The notes beneath the pieces were generated by a model that saw only the letters and a list, made by a program, of their open reading frames with translations, was not told where the DNA came from and did not search any database. A program made the translations under genes and the position numbers. Positions 42,505-51,181 of a DNA stretch of 64,000 nucleotides are shown piece by piece. This DNA is from Halopelagius longus (GTDB lineage: Archaea; Halobacteriota; Halobacteria; Halobacteriales; Haloferacaceae): the NCBI RefSeq assembly GCF_900100875.1, contig NZ_FNKQ01000003.1, forward strand, positions 496,001 through 560,000, written 5' to 3'. Each line of letters starts with the position of its first letter. Position 1 is the stretch's first letter.

Positions 42505-43620
42505 CTACTCCGCCGTCGCCTCGCGCATCTCGGCTATCGAGGCGTCGGTCTTGAACGCCGTCCCGGAGTAGTGCGCACGCGTCGCCTCGAACCCCGCCTC
42601 GCGCAGTTGATCGATGAACTCGTCCATGGCGCTCGCGGACCGTCCCCACTGCTTGCAGAGGCGGTGTTGGTCGTAGTGCGTGGGCCGGTCGAGTTCGCCG
42701 GCGACGGTTTCGAGCATCTCTTTCGCTCGGCGTTCGGTCCCCATCTCCTCGGTCACGTGTCCGCGCACCTCGCGGGCGAACTCGGGGTCGCAGATCGGTC
42801 CGAGCCATATCGGTCCGGCGACGAGGAGGCGACTGCTCCCGCAGACGGCGCACTCCTCCGGGGGGTGCGCGACGAGGCCGAACTCGTGGTCGCGGGCGAG
42901 GCAGTCCTCGCAGTGGTAGACGTGGCCGAGGTTCTCTATCGCCTCGTCGGCTTTCGTCGCCCGCGAGTCGAGTTCGAGGTACGTTCGGGCGTAGTGGCGA
43001 GTCACGTGCGAGAGAATCGGCACCGCCGCCTTGTCGTACCGCGCCGCGGTGCGAACCATCGCCGACAGGAGGACCCGAAGGCCCATCTCGGAGTGGTAGT
43101 CGGTGTTCTGCGGGAGGGTGGAGTACTTCCGGATACCGCTCTTCTGGTGTGCGCCGCAGAGGGGCGCGGTGTCCGTCGCGGTGACGCAGACCAGATCGCG
43201 AGTGTTGGCGAACGCCGCGTCGGCGAAGGGGACGGGCGTGCCGAACGGGTCCAAGTCCACCACGTCGAAGACGGAGTCGTGCATGAGTGCGTTGGCGTCG
43301 CGGTGGACCGCCTCGCCGGGCAGGTCGTTTCGCTCGAAGTTGCGCCGCGCGAGTTCGACCGCCTCCTCCTCGACGTCGGCGCAGGTGACGTCGAACCCCG
43401 CCGCCGCCGCGCGGACGCCGCGGATTCCGCTGGCGGCCATCGCGTCGAGGTACGTCTCGGCGCGGGGGTCTCGCTCTCTGTACGCCCGGAGCACCGCGAC
43501 GGTCACGTCGCGGTTGAGTTCCTGCGTCGGGTTGTAGAAGACGTCGTCGCCGGCCCCTTCGGACGCGCCGTCTCGGGCGCCGGGAACCTCGACCGCTATC
43601 TCTCCCTCGCGAACGTCCAT
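42505..43620 (-). CDS. trm1: tRNA (guanine26-N2)-dimethyltransferase, Trm1
   Basis: A 371-residue SAM-dependent enzyme dimethylating G26 of tRNA (and G10-region guanines in some species). The core contains [20 protein letters not shown] (SAM motif I) at about 57-76, the catalytic-type motif VDLDPFGTP at about 123-131, and [13 protein letters not shown] zinc-binding part with [10 protein letters not shown] and CAVCGSSRL follows at about 240-275. The C-terminal Trm1-specific domain includes [20 protein letters not shown]. Divergent from the SWIM gene. Confidence 0.94.
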   Translation of the reverse strand: MDVREGEIAVEVPGARDGASEGAGDDVFYNPTQELNRDVTVAVLRAYRERDPRAETYLDAMAASGIRGVRAAAAGFDVTCADVEEEAVELARRNFERNDLPGEAVHRDANALMHDSVFDVVDLDPFGTPVPFADAAFANTRDLVCVTATDTAPLCGAHQKSGIRKYSTLPQNTDYHSEMGLRVLLSAMVRTAARYDKAAVPILSHVTRHYARTYLELDSRATKADEAIENLGHVYHCEDCLARDHEFGLVAHPPEECAVCGSSRLLVAGPIWLGPICDPEFAREVRGHVTEEMGTERRAKEMLETVAGELDRPTHYDQHRLCKQWGRSASAMDEFIDQLREAGFEATRAHYSGTAFKTDASIAEMREATAE

Positions 43621-43744
43621 ACAGTGACGGCCGCGCCGCGCGGCGAAAAAGGGACTGATGACGAGTGGGGCCGCCGAGCGGAGTTCGGCGGGGCGCGAGG
43701 ACCGCATCGGTGCCGTTTTGTCCCGCAGTGGCCAAGTGCCGGTC

Positions 43745-44296
43745 GTGAGAACGGTGGCCGACGACCACGACTCCGAGGGGGACGAGGAGCCCGAACGGAG
43801 GACCGAACCGAACGGGGGCGAGGTGGCCGACGCGTCCGACTCGGTGACAGACCCGGCCGACAGCGACGGCGACGGGCGGGACTCGTCCGGCGGGGAGGCG
43901 TCGTCCGGCGACGCCGACGACGAGTTCGTCGTCCCCACGGACGCGGAACTCGAACGGGAGGCGGACTGGCGGGCGGAACTGGCCGACGCCGGCCGACTGA
44001 CCGCCTCTGCGGTCGATACGCTCGTTACCCTCCACGGCGCGCGCGGGAGTCGCGCCATCGAGGCCGTCTCCGAGAAGCGAGTGAAGCGCTACCGCGACTT
44101 CACCGTCGTCGTCGGCTACGAGGACGAGTACGTCGTCGAGGACGGGGGCTGCACCTGCAAGGACAGTTCGTACAACCTCGACACCGAGGACCCGAACCAG
44201 CGCTGTTGGCACGTCCTCGCGGCCGCCGTCGCCGAGCGAATCGGCGAAATCGACCACCACGACATGTGGTACTCCGACGTGCGCGAGTTCCTGTAA
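43745..44296 (+). CDS. SWIM zinc-finger protein
   Basis: About 183 residues. The N-terminal half is a disordered acidic region ([20 protein letters not shown] and similar). The C-terminal half ends in a SWIM finger: [11 protein letters not shown] then [10 protein letters not shown], i.e. Cys-x-Cys and Cys-x-His ligands, at about 137-163. SWIM domains bind DNA or protein and occur with recombination and replication factors. The start is uncertain: GTG codons at 43745 and 43754 or an ATG at 43658 are all in frame; the acidic character begins at 43745. Confidence 0.78.
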   Translation: MRTVADDHDSEGDEEPERRTEPNGGEVADASDSVTDPADSDGDGRDSSGGEASSGDADDEFVVPTDAELEREADWRAELADAGRLTASAVDTLVTLHGARGSRAIEAVSEKRVKRYRDFTVVVGYEDEYVVEDGGCTCKDSSYNLDTEDPNQRCWHVLAAAVAERIGEIDHHDMWYSDVREFL

Positions 44297-44386
44297 CGCC
44301 GATTCGACGCCCTCACTCGACCGCCCCACGAATCCGTCGGTCACTCCGGTATACTTTCGTCGCTACTTCTCGAACCTGCGAGCGAG

Positions 44387-45298
44387 ATGCCAACCATCGA
44401 CGAGAAGCGCGTCTACACCGACAACACCGGCACGGAGACGGTGTTCGTCGCCACGAGCGTCGGCGTCGTCTCGGTGTCGGTGTCGGACGACTTGGTGGGC
44501 GGATTCGGCGTCGCACACCGCTGTTCGGCCCGCGACGTGGCCGTCGAACGCGGGACGGCCGACCCGACAGTCGCCGTCGCCGCCGAGGACGACGTGTTCG
44601 CGGCACCGGCGGCCGACGTGGACCCGGAGTCGCCGGAGGCGGCGACGTTCGAGGCGACGGGGTTCGGTCCCGCCTCGGCCGTCGGGTTCGACGGGTCGAC
44701 GCTCCTCGCCGCCGACGGGGACGGACGCGTCGCGCGGTACGAGGCGGTAGACGGGGACACAGAGGGAGACGGCGGGGGTATCGGCGACGGGAAGTGGACG
44801 ACGGTCGGAACGGTCGGGGCGGTTCGCGCCCTCGACGGCGACTTGGCGGCCGCGGCGGACGGCGTCCACCGAGTGACCGACGACGGACTCACCCCGGCGG
44901 GACTCGACGACGCGCGCGACGTGGTCGTCGGCGCTGACGCCGCCGTCGCGCCCCTCGCGGCGACCGGGACCGGCCTGTTCAAACTCGGAAACGGCTGGAT
45001 GGAGGAACTGACGGGGGCGTTCGACGCGGTGGCGGCGTCCGCGGACGGCCGCCGGCACGCCGTCTCCGAGGGCGACCTGTTCGCCCGCGGGGACGACGGC
45101 GAGTGGGCCGCCGTGCCGATTCCGGTCGAAGAGAGCGTCGTCGCCGTCGCCCACGGCGTCGCCACGACGTACGCCGTCACCGACGCGGGCACGTTCCTCG
45201 TCAGGGCGGACCGGAGCGAGGAGGGCGAGCGGCCGGACCCGTCGTGGCGACACCAAGTGCTCGGCCTGCGCGACGTCGGCGGCGTCGCCGTCGCCTGA
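44387..45298 (+). CDS. HVO_0234-type beta-propeller protein
   Basis: A 303-residue protein built of short repeats with alternating strands, such as TVFVATSVGVVSVSVSDDLV, STLLAADGDGRVARYEAVDG and GDLAAAADGVHRVTDDGL, consistent with a beta-propeller. It matches the haloarchaeal HVO_0234 family by my recollection of that family's sequence. No catalytic motif is seen. It is followed by the PRPP synthetase gene after 130 bases, the same neighbour order as I recall for Haloferax. A GGTATACTTT box precedes it. Confidence 0.75.
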   Translation: MPTIDEKRVYTDNTGTETVFVATSVGVVSVSVSDDLVGGFGVAHRCSARDVAVERGTADPTVAVAAEDDVFAAPAADVDPESPEAATFEATGFGPASAVGFDGSTLLAADGDGRVARYEAVDGDTEGDGGGIGDGKWTTVGTVGAVRALDGDLAAAADGVHRVTDDGLTPAGLDDARDVVVGADAAVAPLAATGTGLFKLGNGWMEELTGAFDAVAASADGRRHAVSEGDLFARGDDGEWAAVPIPVEESVVAVAHGVATTYAVTDAGTFLVRADRSEEGERPDPSWRHQVLGLRDVGGVAVA

Positions 45299-45428
45299 CC
45301 GCCTCCGGCGTCCCGCCGAACCCCGTTCGGTCGCGCCGGGCGGGAGAACGTCGTGACGACCCGTCGCGGCGGCGGAGCGACCGCGACGAGACGAAAACGG
45401 GTTTAACGCGCGGCGAAGATGCTCGCAC

Positions 45429-46301
45429 ATGATCGTACCCGGCGCATCTTCGCAAGGGTTGGCGGCGGCACTCGCGGCGGAACTGGGCGAACCGCTTTCG
45501 GCGGCGACGTACGACCGCTTCCCGGACGGCGAGACGTTGGCCGCCGTCCCGGAGTTCGAGGGCGGCGACCGGGCCGTCGTCGTCGCGACCACCGACTCGA
45601 ACGACGCGTGGGTCGAACTGCTCCAACTGCAGGACGCCGTCCGCGAGGCGGGCGCGTCGGAAGTCGTCACCGTCCTCCCGTACATGGGCTACGCCCGGCA
45701 GGACGAAGCCTTCGAGGACGGCCACCCCGTCTCCGCCCGCGCGATGGCGCGGGCCGTCTCGACCACCGCCGACCGCGTCGTCCTCGTGAACCCCCACGAG
45801 GAGAGAATCGCGGACTTCTTCGACGTCCACGTGACCGTCGTCGACGCCGCCACCTGCCTCGCCGACCCCCTCCCCGACGACTTGGACGACCCCCTCTTTC
45901 TGTCGCCCGACGCCGGCGCCGTCGAACTCGCGGCCGCCGTCCGCGACGCCTACGGGCGCGGCGAGACGGACTACTTCGAGAAGGTCCGCCACTCCGGGAC
46001 GGACGTGGAAATCACGCCGAGCGACGCCGACGCCGCCGACCGCGACGTGGTCATCGCCGACGACATAATCGCCACCGGATCGACGATGAGTCAGGCCGTC
46101 GGCCACTTAGACGAGGGCGGAGCGAACCGCGTCTTCGCGGCCTGCGTCCACGCCCTTCTGGTCAGGAACGCGCGGACGAAACTGGAACGCGCCGGGGTCG
46201 AACGCGTGTTCGGCACCGACACCGTCGAACGCGACGTCAGCGCGGTCAGCGTCGCGCCGTTCGTCGCCGCCGCCGTCGATTCGGTCGCCGTCGGCGAGTG
46301 A
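45429..46301 (+). CDS. prs: Ribose-phosphate pyrophosphokinase
   Basis: A 290-residue PRPP synthetase, making phosphoribosyl pyrophosphate from ribose 5-phosphate and ATP for nucleotide, histidine and tryptophan synthesis. Signatures are RFPDGETLAAVPEF at about 32-45 and VLPYMGYARQDEAFEDGHPV at about 82-101 (ATP-binding loop). The PRPP loop VVIADDIIATGSTMSQAV is at about 206-223. It is slightly shorter than bacterial enzymes, as usual in archaea. A GGGTTTAACG box at about 45399-45408 gives leaderless spacing to the ATG. Confidence 0.94.
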   Translation: MIVPGASSQGLAAALAAELGEPLSAATYDRFPDGETLAAVPEFEGGDRAVVVATTDSNDAWVELLQLQDAVREAGASEVVTVLPYMGYARQDEAFEDGHPVSARAMARAVSTTADRVVLVNPHEERIADFFDVHVTVVDAATCLADPLPDDLDDPLFLSPDAGAVELAAAVRDAYGRGETDYFEKVRHSGTDVEITPSDADAADRDVVIADDIIATGSTMSQAVGHLDEGGANRVFAACVHALLVRNARTKLERAGVERVFGTDTVERDVSAVSVAPFVAAAVDSVAVGE

Positions 46302-46379
46302 GCGTCTCGCACGTCGCCGAGTCACATCCCGTTCGGCGATTGGAAACGCTCATGTGGAACGGACGGGGAGTCGTTCGGT

Positions 46380-46607
46380 ATGGGACAGTACGGTTCACTC
46401 GACTACCCCCGCATGACCAAGCTCGGTGTCGCCCTCGGACTCAGCCTGTTCGCCGTCGGTGCGGCGGGGAACATGGTCGTCCCCGCCCTCTTCGGTCCGC
46501 TTCCGGGATGGGAGCAGACCCTCCTGTTCGACGCGGAAGCCGTCGGCGTCGCGCTCACCCTCCTGTCGCCGTTCGTCTTCGGCATCGCCCTCCCCCTCGT
46601 GGAGTGA
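46380..46607 (+). CDS. Small two-helix membrane protein
   Basis: A 75-residue protein starting MGQYGSLDYPRMTKLGVALG. Two hydrophobic helices are visible: LGVALGLSLFAVGAAGNMVV and VGVALTLLSPFVFGIALPLV. It ends four bases before the GTG of the uracil-DNA glycosylase gene, so the two are probably cotranscribed. The function is unknown and no motif points to a link with repair. Confidence 0.7.
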   Translation: MGQYGSLDYPRMTKLGVALGLSLFAVGAAGNMVVPALFGPLPGWEQTLLFDAEAVGVALTLLSPFVFGIALPLVE

Positions 46608-46611
46608 CGCG

Positions 46612-47241
46612 GTGAGCGACGACGACTCGCTGTTTCCCGACGCCGACTCCCGGTTCGTCGTCGAGTCGGACTGTCGGCGGTGTCCGGCGCTTGCGGAGTG
46701 CCGCAACCGCATCTCGTGGGGCAACGGGTCCCGCGACGCCGACGTGTTCGTCGTCGGGGAAGCGCCCGGCGCGGGCGAACCCGACGCCGACCTGTGGCGC
46801 GGCGGCAACCACACCGGGTTGGCCTACACCACCCGCCACTCCGGTCGGCGCGTCCGCCGACTGCTGGCCGACGCGGGGCACCCCGACGCCTACTACACGA
46901 ACGCCGTGAAGTGCTTCCCCCGCGCCGAGGACGGCGAGACGAACCGCGAACCGACCGCCGAGGAGCGTGCGAACTGCCGCGCGTACCTCGAAACCGAACT
47001 CGAACGCGTCGAACCGGAGGTGGTCATCGCCACCGGAAAACACGCGACGAAGACGATGCTCGCGTTCGACGGGGCGTCGCTCGACGGCTTCGTCGATTCG
47101 GTCCTCGAACCGGTCGAACTCGACGCCGTCGGCGTCACCCTCCTGCCGATACTCCACCCCTCCTATCAGGACGTGTGGATATCTCGGTTGGGCTACTCGC
47201 CGGCGGAGTACGAGGCGGCGATACGCGAGCGGTTGCCCTGA
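46612..47241 (+). CDS. Uracil-DNA glycosylase, Fe-S type (family 4/5-like)
   Basis: A 209-residue glycosylase removing uracil from DNA, with a GTG start. Cluster cysteines are CRRCPALAECR near 21-31 and, later, KCFP and NCRAYLE. Motif A reads VVGEAPGAGEPDADLWRGG (about 45-63) and motif B region LPILHPSYQDVWISRLGY (about 180-197). The sequence at motif A has GAGE where family 4 enzymes have another spacing, so family 4 versus 5 is left open. It follows a small membrane protein and precedes a HIT-family gene. Confidence 0.88.
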   Translation: MSDDDSLFPDADSRFVVESDCRRCPALAECRNRISWGNGSRDADVFVVGEAPGAGEPDADLWRGGNHTGLAYTTRHSGRRVRRLLADAGHPDAYYTNAVKCFPRAEDGETNREPTAEERANCRAYLETELERVEPEVVIATGKHATKTMLAFDGASLDGFVDSVLEPVELDAVGVTLLPILHPSYQDVWISRLGYSPAEYEAAIRERLP

Positions 47242-47324
47242 GAACCGGCCGACCGAGCGACTTCGGAGTCGAAGCGCCCGACGGCACCCGAACGTTCTTT
47301 GAGCGTCCGAGCGACGACCCGCAC

Positions 47325-47756
47325 ATGAGCGACGACGAGACCATCTTCGAGAAGATAGTCGCCCGAGAGATACCCGCCCGTATCGTCTACGAGACGGACT
47401 CGGTGCTGGCGTTCCTCGACGCGAACCCGTTGGCTCCGGGCCACACCCTCGTCGTCCCGAAGGAGGCGTACGAACGCGTCGGCGAGATGCCCGACGACGT
47501 GGCGTCGGAGGTGTTCGCCGCGGTGCACGAACTGACGCCGAAGGTGGAGGACGCCGCGGACGCCGACGCGGTGACCGTCGGCGTCAACGACGGCGAGGCC
47601 GCCGGACAGGAAGTCCCGCACGTCCACGTCCACCTCGTTCCCCGGTTCGACGGCGACGGCGGCGGGCCGATACACGCCGTCACGGGCGAACGCCCGGACC
47701 TCTCCGAGGAGGAACTAGACGCCATCGCCGACGAGATATCCGACGCCGAAGCCTGA
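47325..47756 (+). CDS. HIT-family nucleotide hydrolase
   Basis: A 143-residue histidine triad protein. The active site HVHVHLVPRF at about 103-112 gives the H-x-H-x-H motif. The N-terminal segment ETIFEKIVAREIPARIVYET, the LDANPLAPGHTLVVPK stretch and the substrate loop GVNDGEAAGQEVPH are all typical. HIT proteins hydrolyse AMP-linked or dinucleoside polyphosphate substrates. It lies 83 bases downstream of the glycosylase on the same strand. Confidence 0.93.
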   Translation: MSDDETIFEKIVAREIPARIVYETDSVLAFLDANPLAPGHTLVVPKEAYERVGEMPDDVASEVFAAVHELTPKVEDAADADAVTVGVNDGEAAGQEVPHVHVHLVPRFDGDGGGPIHAVTGERPDLSEEELDAIADEISDAEA

Positions 47757-47911
47757 ACGACCGACGCGTCGCTTTCGACTCTCGAACGCACTCGACCCCC
47801 GATACACTCGCCCCCGACGCTCCCGTCCCTTCTCGTCGCGGAGTTTCAACCGGTTGACTTGACCGTCCGCCGACCGGTGGTTTAAATCGGAAGCCCGGAC
47901 CACGGCGGAGT

Positions 47912-48670
47912 ATGTCGAACGACGACGAACCCTCGGCGGTCGCTCTCGTCGGGACCACCGGCGGAGCGGGGACGACGCGGTGTGCGGTCGAGACGGCGGC
48001 GGCCCTCGCGGCCGACGGCCGAGACGTCACGGTTCTCGACGCCGCTTTCGCCACGCAAGGACTCGCAGACCACGTCGCCGGGGCGTTGGACCCCGACCTG
48101 ACCGCGCTTCTGACCGACGAGGCGGACGCACCCCTCGCGGAGGGTCTCGTCGAACTCGAAGTCGACGCGCCGGGCACCGTCGCGTGTTGCCCCGCGGACG
48201 CCCCCTTCGAACGACTCGCGCGGGCGAAGTCCGCAGACGCCGCGAGGCGGTTCGAGGCCCGAATCGAAGAGGCCGCGGAGGCGTACGACCACGTGGTCGT
48301 GGACGTACCGCCCGTCGCGGCGAATCAGGCCGTCGCCGCCGTCGACGCCTGCGACCGGGTGTGTCTCGTCGCCCCGGGGACGACGCGGGGCGCCGACGCC
48401 GTCCAACGGATGCGCGGCCGACTCACCGACCTCGGGGCGGAGACCGACCTCGTCGTCTCGACGCGCGGCGAACTCCGAACCGCGGACGCGTCCGTCCCCG
48501 AGAGCGACGCGACCGAACCCGCCGACTGTCCGTCCTGCCTCGGCGGCGACGACGACTCGTTCGTCGCCGGCGTCGGCCGCCTCGCCGCCGCGGCGTTCGA
48601 GACGGAGTTAGACGACGCCGTCGCGGGCGACGGACTCCTCGAGAGCGTCGGTCGGTACGTGCGACGGTAA
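47912..48670 (+). CDS. MinD/ParA-like protein with a degenerate P-loop
   Basis: A 252-residue protein with the overall plan of SIMIBI ParA/MinD ATPases: a first strand with loop VALVGTTGGAGTTRCAVETA at about 10-29, VTVLDAAFATQGLADHVAGA, and DHVVVDVPPVAANQAVAAVD. Both lysines of the deviant Walker A motif (KGGxGKT) are replaced (TGGAGTT), so ATP hydrolysis is doubtful. It may be a regulatory relative. It shares a side of the tfb gene with an intact MinD-like gene at 50.5 kb on the opposite strand. A GGTTTAAATC box precedes the ATG. Confidence 0.8.
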   Translation: MSNDDEPSAVALVGTTGGAGTTRCAVETAAALAADGRDVTVLDAAFATQGLADHVAGALDPDLTALLTDEADAPLAEGLVELEVDAPGTVACCPADAPFERLARAKSADAARRFEARIEEAAEAYDHVVVDVPPVAANQAVAAVDACDRVCLVAPGTTRGADAVQRMRGRLTDLGAETDLVVSTRGELRTADASVPESDATEPADCPSCLGGDDDSFVAGVGRLAAAAFETELDDAVAGDGLLESVGRYVRR

Positions 48671-48720
48671 TTCCGGACGGGCCGAGCGACAATCGGTCGA
48701 GAGCGAAGAAGAAGCGTCTC

Positions 48721-49242
48721 TCAGAACATCTCGTCGGAGGCGCTCATCGTCTCCGCGAGGGCCTCGCGTTTCTCCACGAGTGCGTCGCCCGAGAGCGGTG
48801 CCGCCGCGTCGCGCCGCGTCGCCTCGGCGAGTTCCGTCACCGGGTCGTGCGTCTCGACGTAGGCCGCGAGTGCGAACTCCGCCTCGTCGGCGCCGGAGAG
48901 TTCCAACGCGTCCGCGCGGGAGAGTTCGCCCGCGAGCCAATCGCGGAGCACCTGCCGCGCCATCGGCGCCAACGGCGTGACGCCCTCCACGCCGCACCGG
49001 TGGAGCACCTTCGCGGCGGTGACGGACGCGACGGACGCCGCCCGCCCGGCGTCGCCGACGCTGTCTCCCTCGCCGTACCGTTCGAGGACGGTCAGCGCCG
49101 CCTCCGGCGTGCAGGGGAGTTTCTCGGCGTGCGCGCGGAGGCGCGCCGCCACGTCCACCTCCGTGTCGTCTACGGTCGCCACGCCGCGTTCGACCTGCTC
49201 GGTCGTCACTTCGAGACCCGCGGCGATGTCCGACAGTCCCAT
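48721..49242 (-). CDS. Conserved haloarchaeal protein, possible DNA-binding
   Basis: A 173-residue, mainly helical protein starting MGLSDIAAGLEVTTEQVERG, a segment that resembles a short helix-turn-helix. Further helices include ARLRAHAEKLPCTPEAALTV and AASVASVTAAKVLHRCGVEG. The GTTTAACC box at about 49268-49275 on the minus strand lies about 27 bases from the ATG at 49242, favouring this start over the ATG at 49257. It is divergent from tfb and shares a region with a long palindrome. The function is unknown. Confidence 0.65.
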   Translation of the reverse strand: MGLSDIAAGLEVTTEQVERGVATVDDTEVDVAARLRAHAEKLPCTPEAALTVLERYGEGDSVGDAGRAASVASVTAAKVLHRCGVEGVTPLAPMARQVLRDWLAGELSRADALELSGADEAEFALAAYVETHDPVTELAEATRRDAAAPLSGDALVEKREALAETMSASDEMF

Positions 49243-49307
49243 TGCGGCGACGTACATTATCGTTCGGTTAAACGTTTTCGCGTGAGAATCAGGAGAGATA
49301 TCCGAAG

Positions 49308-49326
49308 CGTACCGGTAACCGGTACG
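49308..49326. promoter_or_regulatory. 19-base palindrome between two divergent promoters
   Basis: CGTACCGGT-A-ACCGGTACG is symmetric with nine-base arms around a single central base. It lies between the TATA-like boxes of the 48721 gene and of tfb, about 45 bases upstream of the latter's TATA box. It is a good operator candidate. Confidence 0.5.
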
Positions 49327-49370
49327 TTCCTTCGGCGGGATAGGGGCCGAACCCGGCCGTCCGTCCCGTC

Positions 49371-49378
49371 TTTAAATA
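49371..49378 (+). promoter_or_regulatory. TATA box of tfb
   Basis: TTTAAATA, 28-35 bases before the ATG at 49406, the clearest consensus archaeal TATA box in the window. It predicts a leaderless or nearly leaderless transcript. Confidence 0.75.
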
Positions 49379-49405
49379 CCCTATCGGGACCAAGTTTCAG
49401 ATGTG

Positions 49406-50389
49406 ATGAGCAAGGCACACTCGACGCAGACGGAGTCCGCGCAGGCAGACCAGACGCAGACGGACGAGACGCAGGCCGGCGACGCGGCCCGAACCGAGGA
49501 CGAGAGCGAACGGGCGCGGGACGGGGAGGCCCGGACGTGTCCCGAGTGCGGCGGCCGACTGCGCGCCGAGGACGGGGAGACGGTCTGTGCGGGGTGCGGC
49601 CTCGTCGTCTCGGAGTACCGCATCGACCACGGCCCCGAGTGGCGGTCGTTCGCGGACGACGACCGGAACCCCAAGCGCACCGGCGCGCCGTTGACCCGGT
49701 CGCGCCACGACAAGGGTCTCTCGACGGAAATCGGTCGCTCGACCCGCGTGAAGGGCCGGAAGCGTCGCCGCCTCGCACGGATGCGACGCCAGCACAACCG
49801 GGCGCGCATCTCCACGAAGCGCGAGCGGAATCAGGTGTACGCGTTCACGGAGATTCGCCGCCTGACGGGCGCGCTCTCCTTACCGGACCGCATCCGCGAC
49901 CACGCGTGTTCGCTGTTCACGTCGGCGCAGAACGAGGACCTCCTTCGCGGCCGGTCGCTGGAAGGCTTCGCCGCCGCCTGCGTCTACGCCGCCTGCCGCG
50001 TCGCCGGCGTCTCCCGGACCACCGACGAGGTGACCGAGGCGGCGAAGGCGACGGCCGACGAGCAGTCGGCGGCGTACGACGCGCTGAACCGCGAACTCGG
50101 CCTGCCCGTCGGCCCCATCGACCCCGCGGAGTACATCCCCCGGTTCGCCAGCGAACTCGACCTCTCCGGCGAGGTGGAACGCCGCGCCCGCGAGTACGCC
50201 GCGGAGGCGTCCGAGCGCGGTCTGTCGGTGGGTCGGAACCCGAGCGGCGTCGCGGCGGCGTGTCTCTACACCGCCGCGCGGGACGCGGACGCCGACCTGA
50301 CGCAGACCGAGGCGGCCGACGTGGCGGGTGTCACGCCGGTGACGCTCCGGAGCACCTACACCGACCTCCGCGACGACGGCGACGAGTAA
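49406..50389 (+). CDS. tfb: Transcription initiation factor IIB (TFB)
   Basis: A 327-residue general transcription factor that recruits RNA polymerase to TBP-bound promoters. A Gln/Thr/Glu-rich N-terminal tail (about 1-42) precedes the zinc ribbon CPECGGRLRAEDGETVCAGC at about 45-64. The B-reader region RTGAPLTRSRHDKGLSTEIG follows. Two cyclin-like repeats are at about 130-225 and 230-325, and the second ends with a helix-turn-helix ADVAGVTPVTLRSTYTDLRD. Haloarchaea carry several TFBs; which paralogue this is cannot be told here. Confidence 0.95.
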   Translation: MSKAHSTQTESAQADQTQTDETQAGDAARTEDESERARDGEARTCPECGGRLRAEDGETVCAGCGLVVSEYRIDHGPEWRSFADDDRNPKRTGAPLTRSRHDKGLSTEIGRSTRVKGRKRRRLARMRRQHNRARISTKRERNQVYAFTEIRRLTGALSLPDRIRDHACSLFTSAQNEDLLRGRSLEGFAAACVYAACRVAGVSRTTDEVTEAAKATADEQSAAYDALNRELGLPVGPIDPAEYIPRFASELDLSGEVERRAREYAAEASERGLSVGRNPSGVAAACLYTAARDADADLTQTEAADVAGVTPVTLRSTYTDLRDDGDE

Positions 50390-50512
50390 TCCGACGAGGA
50401 GATTCGACGCGCGTACGACTACCGACGCGACGATTCGCGACCGCCGATTGACGACCGACGGACGAATGCGGACTGTTCTTCGCCGACGCGAGAAAGAGAG
50501 CGACGCGACCGT

Positions 50513-51181
50513 TCAGACGCGCCGACACCGAGCGACGGCCGCGGCCAGTTCTTCGACGGCGCGCCCGGCGCGACTCGACGGCGCGCACCGCGTCACCGGA
50601 CGGCACTCGGCGACGGACCGCCCGACTCGGGGGTCGGCGGGGACGACCACCGCCGGCGCGCCGAGAACCTCCTCGAACGCCTCCGTCGGCGGGTCCGCCA
50701 CCGCACGGTTCACCGCGACGGCGACGAGGCCGGCGTCGAGTTCGCGCGCGAGTTCCCGCGTGCGGACGGCGTCGGCGAGTGCGTACGACCGCGGCGACGC
50801 GACGACGACGCAGGCGTCCGCGACGGCGAGAGGGACGCCCGCGTCGGCTTTCATCCCCGCGGGGCAGTCGACCACCACGTCCCCGTACGCGCGTTCGACG
50901 GCGCGGAGGGCGTCGTCGAGGCGGGTCACGTCGGCGGCCCGCGCGCCCGCGAGGGAGCGTCCGCACGGGAGAATCGTGACGGGGCCGACGCCGTCTCTGA
51001 CCGCCTCGATAGGGTCGGCGCGCCCCGCGAGCACGTCGTGGAGGTCCGGGCCGGGACCGGTCGGCAGGTCGGCCATCCCCAAGTCGGCGTCCACCACCGC
51101 GGCGTCGAGTGCCGCGCCGAGTTCGAACGCCAGCGTGGACTTGCCGACGCCGCCCTTCCCGCCGGTGACGGCGAGAATCAC
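50513..51181 (-). CDS. MinD/ParA-family ATPase
   Basis: A 222-residue SIMIBI ATPase with a GTG start. An intact deviant Walker A, GGKGGVGKSTLAFEL, lies at about 7-21. Switch and Walker B regions DADLGMADLPTGP and DVVVDCPAGMKADAG follow. The C-terminus (EELAAAVARCRRV) is not an obvious membrane-targeting helix. It is the last gene of the mcm operon, overlapping the previous gene by four bases (GTGA). Relatives position DNA or membrane complexes; a link to replication or chromosome partition is suggested by context only. Confidence 0.88.
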   Translation of the reverse strand: MILAVTGGKGGVGKSTLAFELGAALDAAVVDADLGMADLPTGPGPDLHDVLAGRADPIEAVRDGVGPVTILPCGRSLAGARAADVTRLDDALRAVERAYGDVVVDCPAGMKADAGVPLAVADACVVVASPRSYALADAVRTRELARELDAGLVAVAVNRAVADPPTEAFEEVLGAPAVVVPADPRVGRSVAECRPVTRCAPSSRAGRAVEELAAAVARCRRV

